From contig CALPNW020000004.1 in NCBI GenBank assembly GCA_943325035.2, forward strand, positions 1 to 42,855: a stretch of 42,855 nt of DNA, written 5' to 3'. The notes beneath the pieces are model-generated. The model worked only from the letters and a program-made list of their open reading frames with translations, was not told the DNA's origin and made no database searches. Numbering within the stretch: the stretch's first letter is position 1; every line of letters begins with the position of its first letter. Of the stretch, positions 1-10,027 are shown piece by piece. Origin of the DNA: Sphingobacterium thalpophilum. GTDB taxonomy: Bacteria; Bacteroidota; Bacteroidia; Chitinophagales; Chitinophagaceae. Both the position numbers and the translations under genes were made by a program.

Positions 1-1604
1 AGCGTTGTGCCGGAACAGATACTGGTATCATTGCCTGCAACAGCAGTGGTAGGTATAGGAAGAACAGTAATGATGGAATCAATGGTATTGCTTTTGCAAT
101 TGCCTTCTGCCAGCGCATATACACTGTATCTGATTTTTCCTGCAACTATTCCTGTATTGTAAAGTAAAGATTGCTGTGTGCCGGTTGGGTCCGGATTTAC
201 AGCAGCAATATTTCCGGTAACTGAACCGCTTAATAAAGCTGCGCTCCAATAATAAGCACTGTTGGCAACACTGCTGTTTACACTCACCAATCCGGTAGCG
301 CCGGAACAAATAGTATCTCGGATAGCAGTAACTTTAATTACCGGCGTACTATCTATCTGAATGTACATATCCGAATTAGTACTACACCCTTTACTATCGG
401 TTACTTGTATATTGTAAGTGCCACTTGCATTTGTTTTTACCGATAATACAGCCGTATCAGCTTTTGACGACTGAAAAGAATTAGTGCCTGTCCAGCGATA
501 GTCCGTGTAAATGCCGGACCCGCCGGAGGCATTTGCATTTAACAGTAAATCTTTCCCGGAACAAATGGGTGCGTTGGTAGTTGGCAATACTTGTGGAAGC
601 GGATTTACCTGGAACGAAATTCCATTGGAATGGGCACTGCAGGTTTCATTGACCAGACTAGGTATAGAAGGTGCCACATTTACACGGTACAAGCCACTAT
701 CAGTAATTGCTGCATTGATGAAGTTGTACGTATTTGATCCTGCACCTGTTCCTGGGTTGCCCATATCCGTCCAGGTAGAACCGCCATCATTGCTTTTCTG
801 CCATTGATAAGCGTGGTTGGTATAAGGGCTGTTGATTAATGTTGATTGCATATTCGCAGAACTGCCTACGCAAATATTATCGGTATTTTTGTTTAGCTGA
901 ATGCTGATCTGTGGAATACAGGCTTCAAATAAAATATCGTCGAGGGCAACATCATTTCCGCAGGCATCAGCGCCTCCCCAAAAATCAACGATTTCAATTT
1001 TAAGCGTTCCTGTACTTGCCGGCAGATCAAACTGAAATCCATATTTCTGCCAGTTTACCGGGCCGTTTGTTGGAGACAATGGTAGATTTCCGGTGGTATA
1101 TGTTGCCAATAATGTATTGGATAGATCGCGGATTTTGAATGTGATTTTTGGGTAGACTAAACCTGACCCGCAAATTTTTTTAGTTTCACTGGTATTTACA
1201 TTGGCCAGCCAGGCAGAAAAACTATAGCTGGAACCAGAGCACAATCCGGTTACGGTTTGTTGCAGAAAAATGGATTTAGCACCTCCGGCGTTCACCAGGA
1301 ATAAGTTTCCGTTGGTATTACCCGTATGGTCACTGCCCCTGGTCCAGTCGGCCTTGCCGGCGTTTTCTACTTTTGGTGTAACAATATACCTGCCATCTGT
1401 TGAAACGCTGCCAAAAATATAATTGGTTGAACCTGCCGGCGCAGTTGTTATAGTACCTGAAGATGCACCTTGTCCAAAATCCTGTTTAAATACCGGAACC
1501 ATTGCTGTACTGGAACAATAGGTACTACCGCTCTGTGCAAAAGAGCTTGTACAGAGCAACAGAAATACTAATTGGAATAGTATGTTGGGGGAGGGGCGTC
1601 TCAT
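1..1604 (-). CDS. Large secreted multi-domain protein with Ig/PKD-like repeats, N-terminal part; continues past the left edge
   Basis: The reverse complement from the ATG at 1604 reads open to position 1: MRRPSPNILFQLVFLLLCTSSFAQSGSTYCSSTAMVPVFKQDFGQG... Signal peptide, then repeated 'ICSG/ICVGS' Ig-like modules (e.g. YQWQKSNDGGSTWTDMG, PICSGKDLLLNANASGGSG, DTICSGATGLVSVNSS). Missing from the ORF track because its stop lies outside the window. Confidence 0.85.
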   Translation of the reverse strand, partial: MRRPSPNILFQLVFLLLCTSSFAQSGSTYCSSTAMVPVFKQDFGQGASSGTITTAPAGSTNYIFGSVSTDGRYIVTPKVENAGKADWTRGSDHTGNTNGNLFLVNAGGAKSIFLQQTVTGLCSGSSYSFSAWLANVNTSETKKICGSGLVYPKITFKIRDLSNTLLATYTTGNLPLSPTNGPVNWQKYGFQFDLPASTGTLKIEIVDFWGGADACGNDVALDDILFEACIPQISIQLNKNTDNICVGSSANMQSTLINSPYTNHAYQWQKSNDGGSTWTDMGNPGTGAGSNTYNFINAAITDSGLYRVNVAPSIPSLVNETCSAHSNGISFQVNPLPQVLPTTNAPICSGKDLLLNANASGGSGIYTDYRWTGTNSFQSSKADTAVLSVKTNASGTYNIQVTDSKGCSTNSDMYIQIDSTPVIKVTAIRDTICSGATGLVSVNSSVANSAYYWSAALLSGSVTGNIAAVNPDPTGTQQSLLYNTGIVAGKIRYSVYALAEGNCKSNTIDSIITVLPIPTTAVAGNDTSICSGTT

Positions 1605-1630
1605 ACTTTTCTGAATGCTCTTAAAGTTAC

Positions 1631-1661
1631 GAAAGATAAAAGGGTGATATACCGCAATCAA
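1631..1661 (-). promoter_or_regulatory. Possible Bacteroidota-type promoter for the Ig-like protein
   Basis: Minus strand: TTG (1661-1659), 20 nt spacer, TATCTTTC (1638-1631), close to the TTTG/TAnnTTTG consensus; about 27 nt upstream of the ATG. Confidence 0.4.
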
Positions 1662-1770
1662 TGAAACACTACAAGAAATAAGGTGAAATCACCATGGCCT
1701 GCTCTAACATATTATTAGCTTATGAACTGCGTGTTTTTTAGTTTCTTTGCAGTTCAATTATTCATATCCT

Positions 1771-4092
1771 ATGTGGTATAAGGCAGGCAGGTTCATATTG
1801 CGTCACCGGATTGGTTTATTAGTACTACTTTTTTTAGCAACGGCCTTCATGTCGTGGCAAGCCAGCAAAGTTCAGCTGAGTTATGATTTTACCCGGGCCC
1901 TGCCAACAGATAATCCCAAGTATATAGCCTATCAGGGTTTTTTAAATGAATTCGGATCGGATGGAAATACGGTTGTAATAGGATTCAATACTGCTAACTT
2001 CTATGATCTGCATTTTTTTAATGCAGTTGGAGATCTTCATCAACGCTTAAAAAAAGTTCCCGGGGTGAAGGATGTCTTGAGTGCACCCGAAGCCATCAAT
2101 CTGCTGAATGATACTTTGAACCAGCAGTTGATACCTCAGAAAATTTTTCATTATCCCTATCAGTCTCAGGTTGCGTTGGATAGTGCAAAAGCAGTTTTTG
2201 AAAATCTTCCCTTTTATCAGTCTCTGCTTCACAACTCTGCTACAGGTGCTTATCTGATGGGGGTTACTGTAGATAAGGATACGATCAATAGCAAGTACAG
2301 ATCAATTATGATCGAAAATATTCTTGCAGAAATAAGGCAGTTTGAATCATCTTCCAGATCAACCGTACATGTGAGTGGCTTACCTTATATCAGAACAGTT
2401 GTTGGAGACCGGATCAAGAAAGAAATGAACTGGTTTCTGATAGGGTCCCTGGTATTATCGGCTATTACTTTATTCTGGTTTTTCCGTTCATTCAGTGCCA
2501 TGCTGATGAGTTTACTGGTGGTTGGAATGGGCGTTGTTTTTAGTTTAGGTACACTGGTAATGCTGGGGTACAAAATCACTTTACTGACTGCGTTAATCCC
2601 GCCATTAGTGGTGGTGATCGGCGTTCCAAACTGTATATATTTTTTAAATAAGTACCATACTTCTTTCAGGGAATCCGGCAATAAACACGAGGCACTGGTG
2701 AACATGGTTGGAAGAATGGGTATCGTTACCCTTTTCTGTAATATTGCTGCTGCCATTGGGTTTGCAGTGTTTGCACTTACTAAAAGTCAGTTACTGAAGG
2801 AGTTTGGCGAAGTGGCAGGGATCAATATTTTACTGCTGTTTTTTATCTCTCTGATCTTTATTCCGTCGGTACTCAGTTTTTTACCGGAACCAAAAGCAAA
2901 ACATACCAATTATTTAGACAATGCCTTTCTGGCTAAGATACTGGTAAGAATAGAAAAATGGGCATTTCATCAGACCCGTCTGGTATATGGCATTACCATT
3001 GTAGTTACTGCTGTTGCAATCATTGGGATCTTTCGGATTAAAAGCGAAGGGTTTATTGTAGATGACTTGCCCAAAGGAGATAAAATCTATACAGATCTTA
3101 AATGGTTTGAAGGTAATTTTGGCGGAGTAATGCCGCTTGAAATTGTTGTTGATACAAAGAAAAAAAATGGTTTGTTGCGTTCGGTGAAACCCATCGCCAA
3201 AATCGATGAGTTCTCGGCCTACCTGGCAGCCGATTCTTCTACAGCCCGTCCACTGTCATTTGTGGAAGGATTGAAATTTGCGAAGCAGGCTTATTTTGAC
3301 GGGGATAGCCTGAGTTATGCCATCCCTTATGAATCTGATCTCGCTTTTATTGGCCCTTACCTGAAATCGAAACCGGATAGCGGAGGTCTTAAACAGGTAA
3401 CGCCATTAACCAAACTCCTGAACAACTTTATTGACAGCAACAAGCAAAAGGCAAGGATCAGTGTAAACATGAAAGACATTGGCAGTGCCAAACTGCCCCT
3501 TTTATTGCAGAAGTTTGAACAGAAATCTGCCGAAATTTTTGATACCGCGAATTATACAGTAAGTTTTACCGGCAGCAGTGTGAGTTTTCTGGAAGGTTCC
3601 AGTTTTATTATCAAGGGGCTGAAGGAAAGCATATTCTGGGCTTTTTTACTCATTACCCTTTGTATGTTTTACCTGTTTCGTTCGGTTAGGATATTAATCT
3701 GTTCGCTGATTCCAAATCTTGTACCGCTGATCATAACTGCCGGAGTGATGGGTTGGGTAGGAATTGCCTTGAAACCATCTACAGTATTGGTTTTCAGTGT
3801 GGCACTTGGAATTGTTATTGATGTTACCATACGTTTTCTGATCAATTATAAACAGGAACTGCCGGCCAATAATGGGGACGTTACGCCTACGCTGGTTCAA
3901 ACAATACGTCATACAGGGATCAGTATTATATATACTTCCTTAGTATTGATTGCCGGGTTCATTATTTTCTGTTTCAGTGAATTTGGCGGAACAAATGCGT
4001 TGGGATGGCTCACCTCACTCACATTGGTAGTGGGAACTATTACCAATTTAGTGTTATTGCCAGTATTGATTATCAGCTTCTTACGAAAATAA
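1771..4092 (+). CDS. MMPL/RND-family transporter (predicted exporter)
   Basis: ORF 1747-4092; about 12 hydrophobic segments in two halves separated by periplasmic loops, RND-like layout. ATG at 1771 (MWYKAGRFILRHRIGLLVLLFLATAF) preferred over the TTG at 1747. Confidence 0.8.
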   Translation: MWYKAGRFILRHRIGLLVLLFLATAFMSWQASKVQLSYDFTRALPTDNPKYIAYQGFLNEFGSDGNTVVIGFNTANFYDLHFFNAVGDLHQRLKKVPGVKDVLSAPEAINLLNDTLNQQLIPQKIFHYPYQSQVALDSAKAVFENLPFYQSLLHNSATGAYLMGVTVDKDTINSKYRSIMIENILAEIRQFESSSRSTVHVSGLPYIRTVVGDRIKKEMNWFLIGSLVLSAITLFWFFRSFSAMLMSLLVVGMGVVFSLGTLVMLGYKITLLTALIPPLVVVIGVPNCIYFLNKYHTSFRESGNKHEALVNMVGRMGIVTLFCNIAAAIGFAVFALTKSQLLKEFGEVAGINILLLFFISLIFIPSVLSFLPEPKAKHTNYLDNAFLAKILVRIEKWAFHQTRLVYGITIVVTAVAIIGIFRIKSEGFIVDDLPKGDKIYTDLKWFEGNFGGVMPLEIVVDTKKKNGLLRSVKPIAKIDEFSAYLAADSSTARPLSFVEGLKFAKQAYFDGDSLSYAIPYESDLAFIGPYLKSKPDSGGLKQVTPLTKLLNNFIDSNKQKARISVNMKDIGSAKLPLLLQKFEQKSAEIFDTANYTVSFTGSSVSFLEGSSFIIKGLKESIFWAFLLITLCMFYLFRSVRILICSLIPNLVPLIITAGVMGWVGIALKPSTVLVFSVALGIVIDVTIRFLINYKQELPANNGDVTPTLVQTIRHTGISIIYTSLVLIAGFIIFCFSEFGGTNALGWLTSLTLVVGTITNLVLLPVLIISFLRK

Positions 4093-4215
4093 TTGCCCTT
4101 TTTGCATATTCCCTACAACTTCTAGCTATAATGTTGGAACAATGAATTGCAGCGTTTATTTAACATTTGATGCCTATCTTCAGGTTTCCTTAACATTTAA
4201 AATATATAAACGCTT

Positions 4216-7200
4216 ATGAGAACATTAGCAGTTATTTTGACGATGGTCCTGTTCAGTTTTGCACAGACTTATGCTCAAACTAATCGAACTGTTACCGGTA
4301 AGGTAACTGATGATGCAGGCTATCCGCTTGCTGGGGTAACTGTTTCTGCCGCAGGAACAGCAAAAAATGCAATAACCGATGCTAAGGGGTTATATACCAT
4401 CCAGGTGCCGGCAAATGCAGTTTCATTGAAATTCTCTTCTGTAGGCTTTGGTGATATAGAGGCTAGAATCGGAGGCAGAACATCTATCGATGTTAACATG
4501 GTATCTGAAGCCAAAGCACTTTCTGAAGTGGTGGTTGTAGGTTATGGTGTTCAACAGAAAAAATCCTTTACGGGGTCTTCTTCAAAAATTGATACTAAAG
4601 AATTTGCTTCTCTGGTAACACCTTCAATCGATAAACAATTAGGTGGACGTGCAGCGGGTGTTCAAGTATCAACTGCTGGTGGTGGTGTAGGTACTCCTGC
4701 TAGAATTCGTATCAGAGGTGTTAACTCAATAAGTGGTGGACAAGATCCATTGATCGTTGTTGATGGGGTTCCATTTATTTCTGGAAACCTTGCAAACGTT
4801 ACCAACTCAAATACTTTGTCAGATATCAATCCAAATGATATTGAAAATATTGAAGTATTAAAAGATGGTTCTGCAACGGCTATTTTTGGTTCTAGAGCTG
4901 CTAACGGAGTAATTATGATTACTACCAAAAAAGGTACTAAAGATGGTAGAGTAAAAGTAAATTATGACGCTACTTTTGGATTTAGTTCACCTGGTAGTAC
5001 CTATCAGTTATTGAATTCAGATCAATTTGTAACGATTGCCAATGAAAAAAGAGTGAATGCTGGCTTAGCCATTGCTGCTCGCCCTAGTCCAACAGGCACA
5101 AACACAGATTGGCAAGGGTTGGTTTATAATCAAAATGCATTAGCCGCTCAACAAAATATTAGTTTTTCTGGTGGAAGTGCAAAATCAACCTATTTCTTTT
5201 CTTTAAACTATTCCGATCAAAAAGGAATCATTGTTTCGAATAGTCAAAAAGCGTATCGTTTGCGTTTTAATTTCGATACAGAAGTAAACAAGTTCGTTAA
5301 AGTAGGTAATAACCTTACTTTATCTAAAGTAATTGACCTTGATCAAAATAATGGATCAAATGCATTGAGCGGAACAGTTGCTTCTGCATTAAGGGCTTTA
5401 CCCAATGTTGAGCCATATAACCCTGCCAATTCAACTGGTTTTAATATCCAATGGCCTTTATTAAATCAATTTGGCTTAGGACCAAATACTATTCCTGTAG
5501 ATGACAACTACACAAACCCTGCATTTACTACTCAAATAAATAAATACAGCTCAGACAAATTAAGAATCAACAATAACACATTTGTTGAACTTAGTTTAAT
5601 GAAAGGGTTGAAATTCAAGACCGTGTTTAATTTTGATGTATTCAGTGATTATGGTTTCCAAGGATTGGACCCAAGACATGGAGATGGTTTCAGTAGCGTT
5701 GGAAGTGTTTTCAACTCTCAAATCACTACACAACGTTGGGTATGGCAGAACTATTTAAATTATAATAAATCTTTTGGTAGCCATAATTTATATGTAACAG
5801 CGGGTCAGGAAGCACAAAAAGACTTTTCTAGAAGTGTTTCTGGTTCACTATCTACTATTTCAGATATTTTCTTTGTGGGTAATAACGTGATTTCTGGAAC
5901 TGGAGTTACACAGTTTAGTGGTGGTGGTTATGGTAAATCTGGATTCCAATCTTTATTTGGACGTGTAAATTATGATTTTGCTAATAAATATTTTTTACAA
6001 GCATCAGTGCGAAGAGATGGTCAGTCTTCATTGGCGCCTGAAACTCGTTTTGGTGTTTTCCCTGGTTTCTCAGGTGGATGGAAAATTTCTCAAGAAAAAT
6101 TCTGGGATAAAAGCTCATTCTTAAGAAAATATTTAAGCGACGTTAAGTTGAAAGGATCTTACGCAATTGTTGGTAATGCGCTTGGAGGATTTCCTTATTT
6201 AAGTACTTTCTCAGCAGCTAACTATGGTAACTTAAGCGGTTTGGCTCCTAACTTAATAGGAAACCGTTCTTTACAATGGGAAAGAAGTAAGAAATACGAC
6301 ATTGGTGTAGACATTGCTATTTTAAGTGGTCGATTCAACTTTACATTTGATTGGTTCTTGAATGATATCGACAATTTAGTATTAGCAGTACCAACACCTC
6401 CAACTGCGGGTATTCCCAATAACTCTATTTCTCAAAATATTGGTACACAGAGAAACAGAGGAACTGAAATTAGCTTGAGTGGAGAAATTATTCGCAGTAA
6501 AGATTTCTCTTGGAATTTTAGCTGGAACCATACTAACCTAGAAAACAAGATTACTTCTCTTTATACAATTGGTGGAAATCCAGTAAATAGTATTCCAGGA
6601 TCTTATAATACTATTAATGTGGGTAGTTCATTAAACGTGTTATATGGATACCAATATGCAGGTGTTAATACTGCAAATGGTAATCCGATGTATTATGATG
6701 GTATTGGCCGATTAGTACAACACAATATTGCTAATGGTGCATACTTTTTTGCAAATGGAAAGAATGACCCCACTTTAGGTGTACAAACTTCACTAGGATT
6801 GAATGATAGAAAATTCCTAGGATTGAGTTTGCCAACTTATTTTGGCGGTATCTCAAACACTTTCAGTTACAAGCAATTTACACTTGATTTCATGTTGAGG
6901 TATTCTGGTGGTAATAAAGTAATGAATATTACCCGTCAGGAAGCTTTAGTTAGTCAGAACTTTCACAACAATGGAGTTGAAGTCTTAAACAGATGGACTA
7001 CACCAGGTCAGGTTACCAATGTTCCTCGATTAGTTCAAGGACAAAGTAATAACATTAACCAAAATGGTTTAGCTATTTCTCGTTTTGTAGAGTCTGGAGA
7101 TTTTATCCGTTTACAGAATGTTTCATTGAGCTATACCTATAATAGTAAGCGTTTAGCTGAACAAACCAATGGGTACATTAAAAATCTACGATTCTTTATG

Positions 7201-7332
7201 CAAGGCCAGAACATGGGCTTGTGGACAAAATATTCAGGTTTAGATCCGGAGAATGCTTCTCAGGCTGGACAGGATAATGCTGTATCACCGCAATTGAGAA
7301 CCGTATCTTTTGGTGTAAATGTTGGGTTCTAA
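4216..7332 (+). CDS. SusC/RagA-family TonB-linked outer membrane protein (pair 1)
   Basis: Signal peptide, CarboxypepD_reg-like domain (VTGKVTDDAGYPLAGVTVSAAGT), TonB box/plug (LSEVVVVGYGVQQKKSFTGS; IRIRGVNSISGGQDPLIVVDGVP; GSATAIFGSRAANGVIMITTKKG), C-terminal aromatic VGF. Confidence 0.95.
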   Translation: MRTLAVILTMVLFSFAQTYAQTNRTVTGKVTDDAGYPLAGVTVSAAGTAKNAITDAKGLYTIQVPANAVSLKFSSVGFGDIEARIGGRTSIDVNMVSEAKALSEVVVVGYGVQQKKSFTGSSSKIDTKEFASLVTPSIDKQLGGRAAGVQVSTAGGGVGTPARIRIRGVNSISGGQDPLIVVDGVPFISGNLANVTNSNTLSDINPNDIENIEVLKDGSATAIFGSRAANGVIMITTKKGTKDGRVKVNYDATFGFSSPGSTYQLLNSDQFVTIANEKRVNAGLAIAARPSPTGTNTDWQGLVYNQNALAAQQNISFSGGSAKSTYFFSLNYSDQKGIIVSNSQKAYRLRFNFDTEVNKFVKVGNNLTLSKVIDLDQNNGSNALSGTVASALRALPNVEPYNPANSTGFNIQWPLLNQFGLGPNTIPVDDNYTNPAFTTQINKYSSDKLRINNNTFVELSLMKGLKFKTVFNFDVFSDYGFQGLDPRHGDGFSSVGSVFNSQITTQRWVWQNYLNYNKSFGSHNLYVTAGQEAQKDFSRSVSGSLSTISDIFFVGNNVISGTGVTQFSGGGYGKSGFQSLFGRVNYDFANKYFLQASVRRDGQSSLAPETRFGVFPGFSGGWKISQEKFWDKSSFLRKYLSDVKLKGSYAIVGNALGGFPYLSTFSAANYGNLSGLAPNLIGNRSLQWERSKKYDIGVDIAILSGRFNFTFDWFLNDIDNLVLAVPTPPTAGIPNNSISQNIGTQRNRGTEISLSGEIIRSKDFSWNFSWNHTNLENKITSLYTIGGNPVNSIPGSYNTINVGSSLNVLYGYQYAGVNTANGNPMYYDGIGRLVQHNIANGAYFFANGKNDPTLGVQTSLGLNDRKFLGLSLPTYFGGISNTFSYKQFTLDFMLRYSGGNKVMNITRQEALVSQNFHNNGVEVLNRWTTPGQVTNVPRLVQGQSNNINQNGLAISRFVESGDFIRLQNVSLSYTYNSKRLAEQTNGYIKNLRFFMQGQNMGLWTKYSGLDPENASQAGQDNAVSPQLRTVSFGVNVGF

Positions 7333-7371
7333 TAAATTCTTAAAATGATTAATGACATTAAAATAATGACA

Positions 7372-9006
7372 ATGAGATTTAATAAATTTTTTACAGCTAC
7401 AGCAATCACCGCCATAGTGATGGTTGCATCGGGTTGCCAGAAAGTACTGGACGAAGGGCCTTATAATGCCTTTACAGATGAGAGTGTTTTTACCACGCCA
7501 GAAAGGGCTTTATTAGCTTTAAATGGTGTTTATGATGCCGGTCAAACAGGAAGTACTACCCTTGGGGGTCGTGGCTATCCATTTGGTGCTGCTACAGTTG
7601 AGCAAGGAGATAACCGTGGTGAAGATGTAGTTAATCTAGCCGCTTTTTACCAGGTTACTTATCAAGGCACTTATAATCCGAACACTGCCAACAATCAGGC
7701 AATGTGGGACAATACGTACAATATGGTCAATAAAGCCAATATTGCTATTGATGGATTTAAAAAAGTAGGTTCTAGTGGAGTTATTTCTGCAAGTTTAGCA
7801 TTGCAATATGAGGCTGAATGTAGATTTCTCCGTGCATTAGGTCATCATGAATTATTGGTGCATTATGCTCGTCCATTCCTAGATGGAAATGGAACAGCAG
7901 CTGAAGGTGGAGTTCCTTACCGCGATTATGCAGTAACTGGTTCAGAAGCTTTAGATAAATTAAAAACCGAGAAAAGACCAACAGTTGCAGAAGGTTATGC
8001 AAAAATAATAGCCGATTTAAATTTTGCAGAAACAAACCTTGCAATTACACAATCTTTAGGTGTAGTAAGAGCTACAAGAGCAGCGGCGATTGCTTTAAAA
8101 CAAAGGGTTTATATGCATATGGGTCAGTGGGCAAGTGCAAAAGCAGAAGGAGATAAATTAATACCTGCAACAGTAACTCCACTAACCCCAAATAGTACAG
8201 TTGCATTAATTGGTGGTCATAGACTAATGGCAACCCCTGGAGAACCATTTGGTTTGCCTGGTGGTAATAGTGTTACTGCAGAAAACATTTTTTCTATTAA
8301 AAATGACGCTTTAGATAACAGTTCTGTCAATGGGGCAATGGCTCAAATGTATGGTTCTGCAGATTTGGGCGGCCGTGGACTAGTATCTATTTCTCCAATT
8401 ATTTGGAACAGAGCAGAATGGTTGGCCACTGATTTAAGAAGAACACAGAATAACAGATTAGGCGGAACTGCGAACGGTACATCTGCAGCTGGCTTGGCCT
8501 TTATGACCACTAAGTATACCGATTATGTTAACCGTGGAGATAATTGTCCGATCATTCGTTTTGCAGAAGTATTGTTGAATCAAGCAGAAATTGAAGCTCG
8601 TATTTCTACAGGTGCTGTATCTGCAAGAGCAGTAGATTTATTGAATATGGTAAGAAACCGCGCTAGTGCAACTCCAGCTGCAACACAGTTTACTACTGCA
8701 AGTTTTGCTGATCAAACTGCTTTTGTAGGGGCAATTTTGCTTGAGCGTAGAATTGAATTCTTGTCTGAAGGACGCAGATGGCCAGATATCCACCGTACTG
8801 CAATGGATCCAATTGTAGCTTTAAGAGCTGCTGGTATTCCTGCTAAAGTGAATAACGGTACTACTGGAAGTGCTTTGTATGGTATTGGAGTACCTGTAAC
8901 ATTAGGACAAGCAGCTATTCCTTATAGTGATTTCCGTTTTATATGGCCTATACCAAATGGTGAGGTTACACAGAATCCTGCTATCAAACAAAATCCTTTC
9001 TATTAA
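7372..9006 (+). CDS. RagB/SusD-family nutrient uptake outer membrane lipoprotein (pair 1)
   Basis: Directly downstream of susC; lipobox VASGCQK; C-terminal SusD features (RFAEVLLNQAEIEAR, ERRIEFLSEGRRWPDIHR, FIWPIPNGEVTQNPAIKQNPFY). ORF listed from 7345; ATG 7372 fits the signal peptide best. Confidence 0.92.
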   Translation: MRFNKFFTATAITAIVMVASGCQKVLDEGPYNAFTDESVFTTPERALLALNGVYDAGQTGSTTLGGRGYPFGAATVEQGDNRGEDVVNLAAFYQVTYQGTYNPNTANNQAMWDNTYNMVNKANIAIDGFKKVGSSGVISASLALQYEAECRFLRALGHHELLVHYARPFLDGNGTAAEGGVPYRDYAVTGSEALDKLKTEKRPTVAEGYAKIIADLNFAETNLAITQSLGVVRATRAAAIALKQRVYMHMGQWASAKAEGDKLIPATVTPLTPNSTVALIGGHRLMATPGEPFGLPGGNSVTAENIFSIKNDALDNSSVNGAMAQMYGSADLGGRGLVSISPIIWNRAEWLATDLRRTQNNRLGGTANGTSAAGLAFMTTKYTDYVNRGDNCPIIRFAEVLLNQAEIEARISTGAVSARAVDLLNMVRNRASATPAATQFTTASFADQTAFVGAILLERRIEFLSEGRRWPDIHRTAMDPIVALRAAGIPAKVNNGTTGSALYGIGVPVTLGQAAIPYSDFRFIWPIPNGEVTQNPAIKQNPFY

Positions 9007-9027
9007 TCTTGATATAAACAATAAAGC

Positions 9028-9822
9028 ATGAAAAAAAATATTTTTAATAAACTAGGCCTTTTCGGATTGATGCTTGGTGCAATGGCTTCTACCAGCTCTT
9101 GTAAAAAGGATTTACCTGCGGCTGAAGTTGATCCAAATGCACAGGCGTTTGTAGCTGTTCATAATTTCGCAATTAGAGTTCCATCTAATATTACCGTTAA
9201 TTTAAACAGCACCAATTTATTGGTTGGTGGCGCTCAATCTAGTATTGCATATAATGGAAGCCTTGCAGGTCCATATGCTGGTGTTAAGCCAGAGAGCAAT
9301 GTAGTTGCAGTTCGTACATTAACAGGTACTGCAGATTTAGCTGCTAGAACTGTATCATTAAGTGCAGCAAGTGCAACATCATTTTTTGCGTATGACACTT
9401 TGAGTCCAACCAATACCATCAAATTGTTGGCATTAAACAACGATACAAAAGTTCCTGCTGCAGGTACTGCGAATGTCCGTATGTTGAATTTTGCACCCAA
9501 TGTGCCAACTTCAACAATTACATTAACAAGAACTGCAGATGGATTTGGTGTTGCAGCTACGGGTACAACCACATATTCTAATGTAAATTATGTTGGATCT
9601 GTTGCATCGCCTAATGAAACTGCATTATCTGCTTACACCAACATTCCATCAGGTACATACACTTTGGTTGTAACTGTTGGAGGAACTACTGTATTTTCTA
9701 CTGCAGCGTTCACAGTGAGAGACGGTAAATCTTATTCTTGGATGTTACGTGGATTAGGCGCTGGGCATCCAAATATTGGAACCTTCACCTTGGGAGGAGC
9801 TACTATACTGCATAACCCTTAG
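9028..9822 (+). CDS. DUF4397-like lipoprotein
   Basis: Lipoprotein signal (STSSCKK); repeated beta-rich motifs (ANVRMLNFAPNVPTSTITLT..., TNIPSGTYTLVVTVGGTTV) resembling DUF4397; co-directional with susCD1. Confidence 0.7.
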   Translation: MKKNIFNKLGLFGLMLGAMASTSSCKKDLPAAEVDPNAQAFVAVHNFAIRVPSNITVNLNSTNLLVGGAQSSIAYNGSLAGPYAGVKPESNVVAVRTLTGTADLAARTVSLSAASATSFFAYDTLSPTNTIKLLALNNDTKVPAAGTANVRMLNFAPNVPTSTITLTRTADGFGVAATGTTTYSNVNYVGSVASPNETALSAYTNIPSGTYTLVVTVGGTTVFSTAAFTVRDGKSYSWMLRGLGAGHPNIGTFTLGGATILHNP

Positions 9823-9850
9823 AAGTCATATTCTAAATAATTTATATAAA

Positions 9851-9878
9851 ACCGCCCCGATAATCGGGGCGGTTTTTG
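9851..9878 (+). terminator. Rho-independent terminator
   Basis: ACCGCCCCGA TAA TCGGGGCGGT followed by TTTT; 10-bp GC-rich stem, extendable by A/T pairs. Confidence 0.9.
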
Positions 9879-9958
9879 TTTATTTATAGCTCTACAGAAT
9901 ACTTATTCACCAGTTTTTCCTCTTTTTTATAAATGTTTAACCCTTTTTAGAATAATGA

Positions 9959-9992
9959 TTGTTCTAAATGTTAAATTATTTAACTATTTTCG
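9959..9992 (+). promoter_or_regulatory. Putative promoter of susC pair 2
   Basis: TTG (9959-9961), 23 nt, TATTTTCG (9985-9992); same arrangement upstream of susC pair 3. Confidence 0.45.
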
Positions 9993-10027
9993 GAGATCCA
10001 AAAAACTAAAAAACTAAAAACTGAATT

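Noticed and set aside
511-807. 98-aa plus-strand ORF
   Set aside because: Lies antisense inside the well-supported Ig-like protein frame; no signal or domain.
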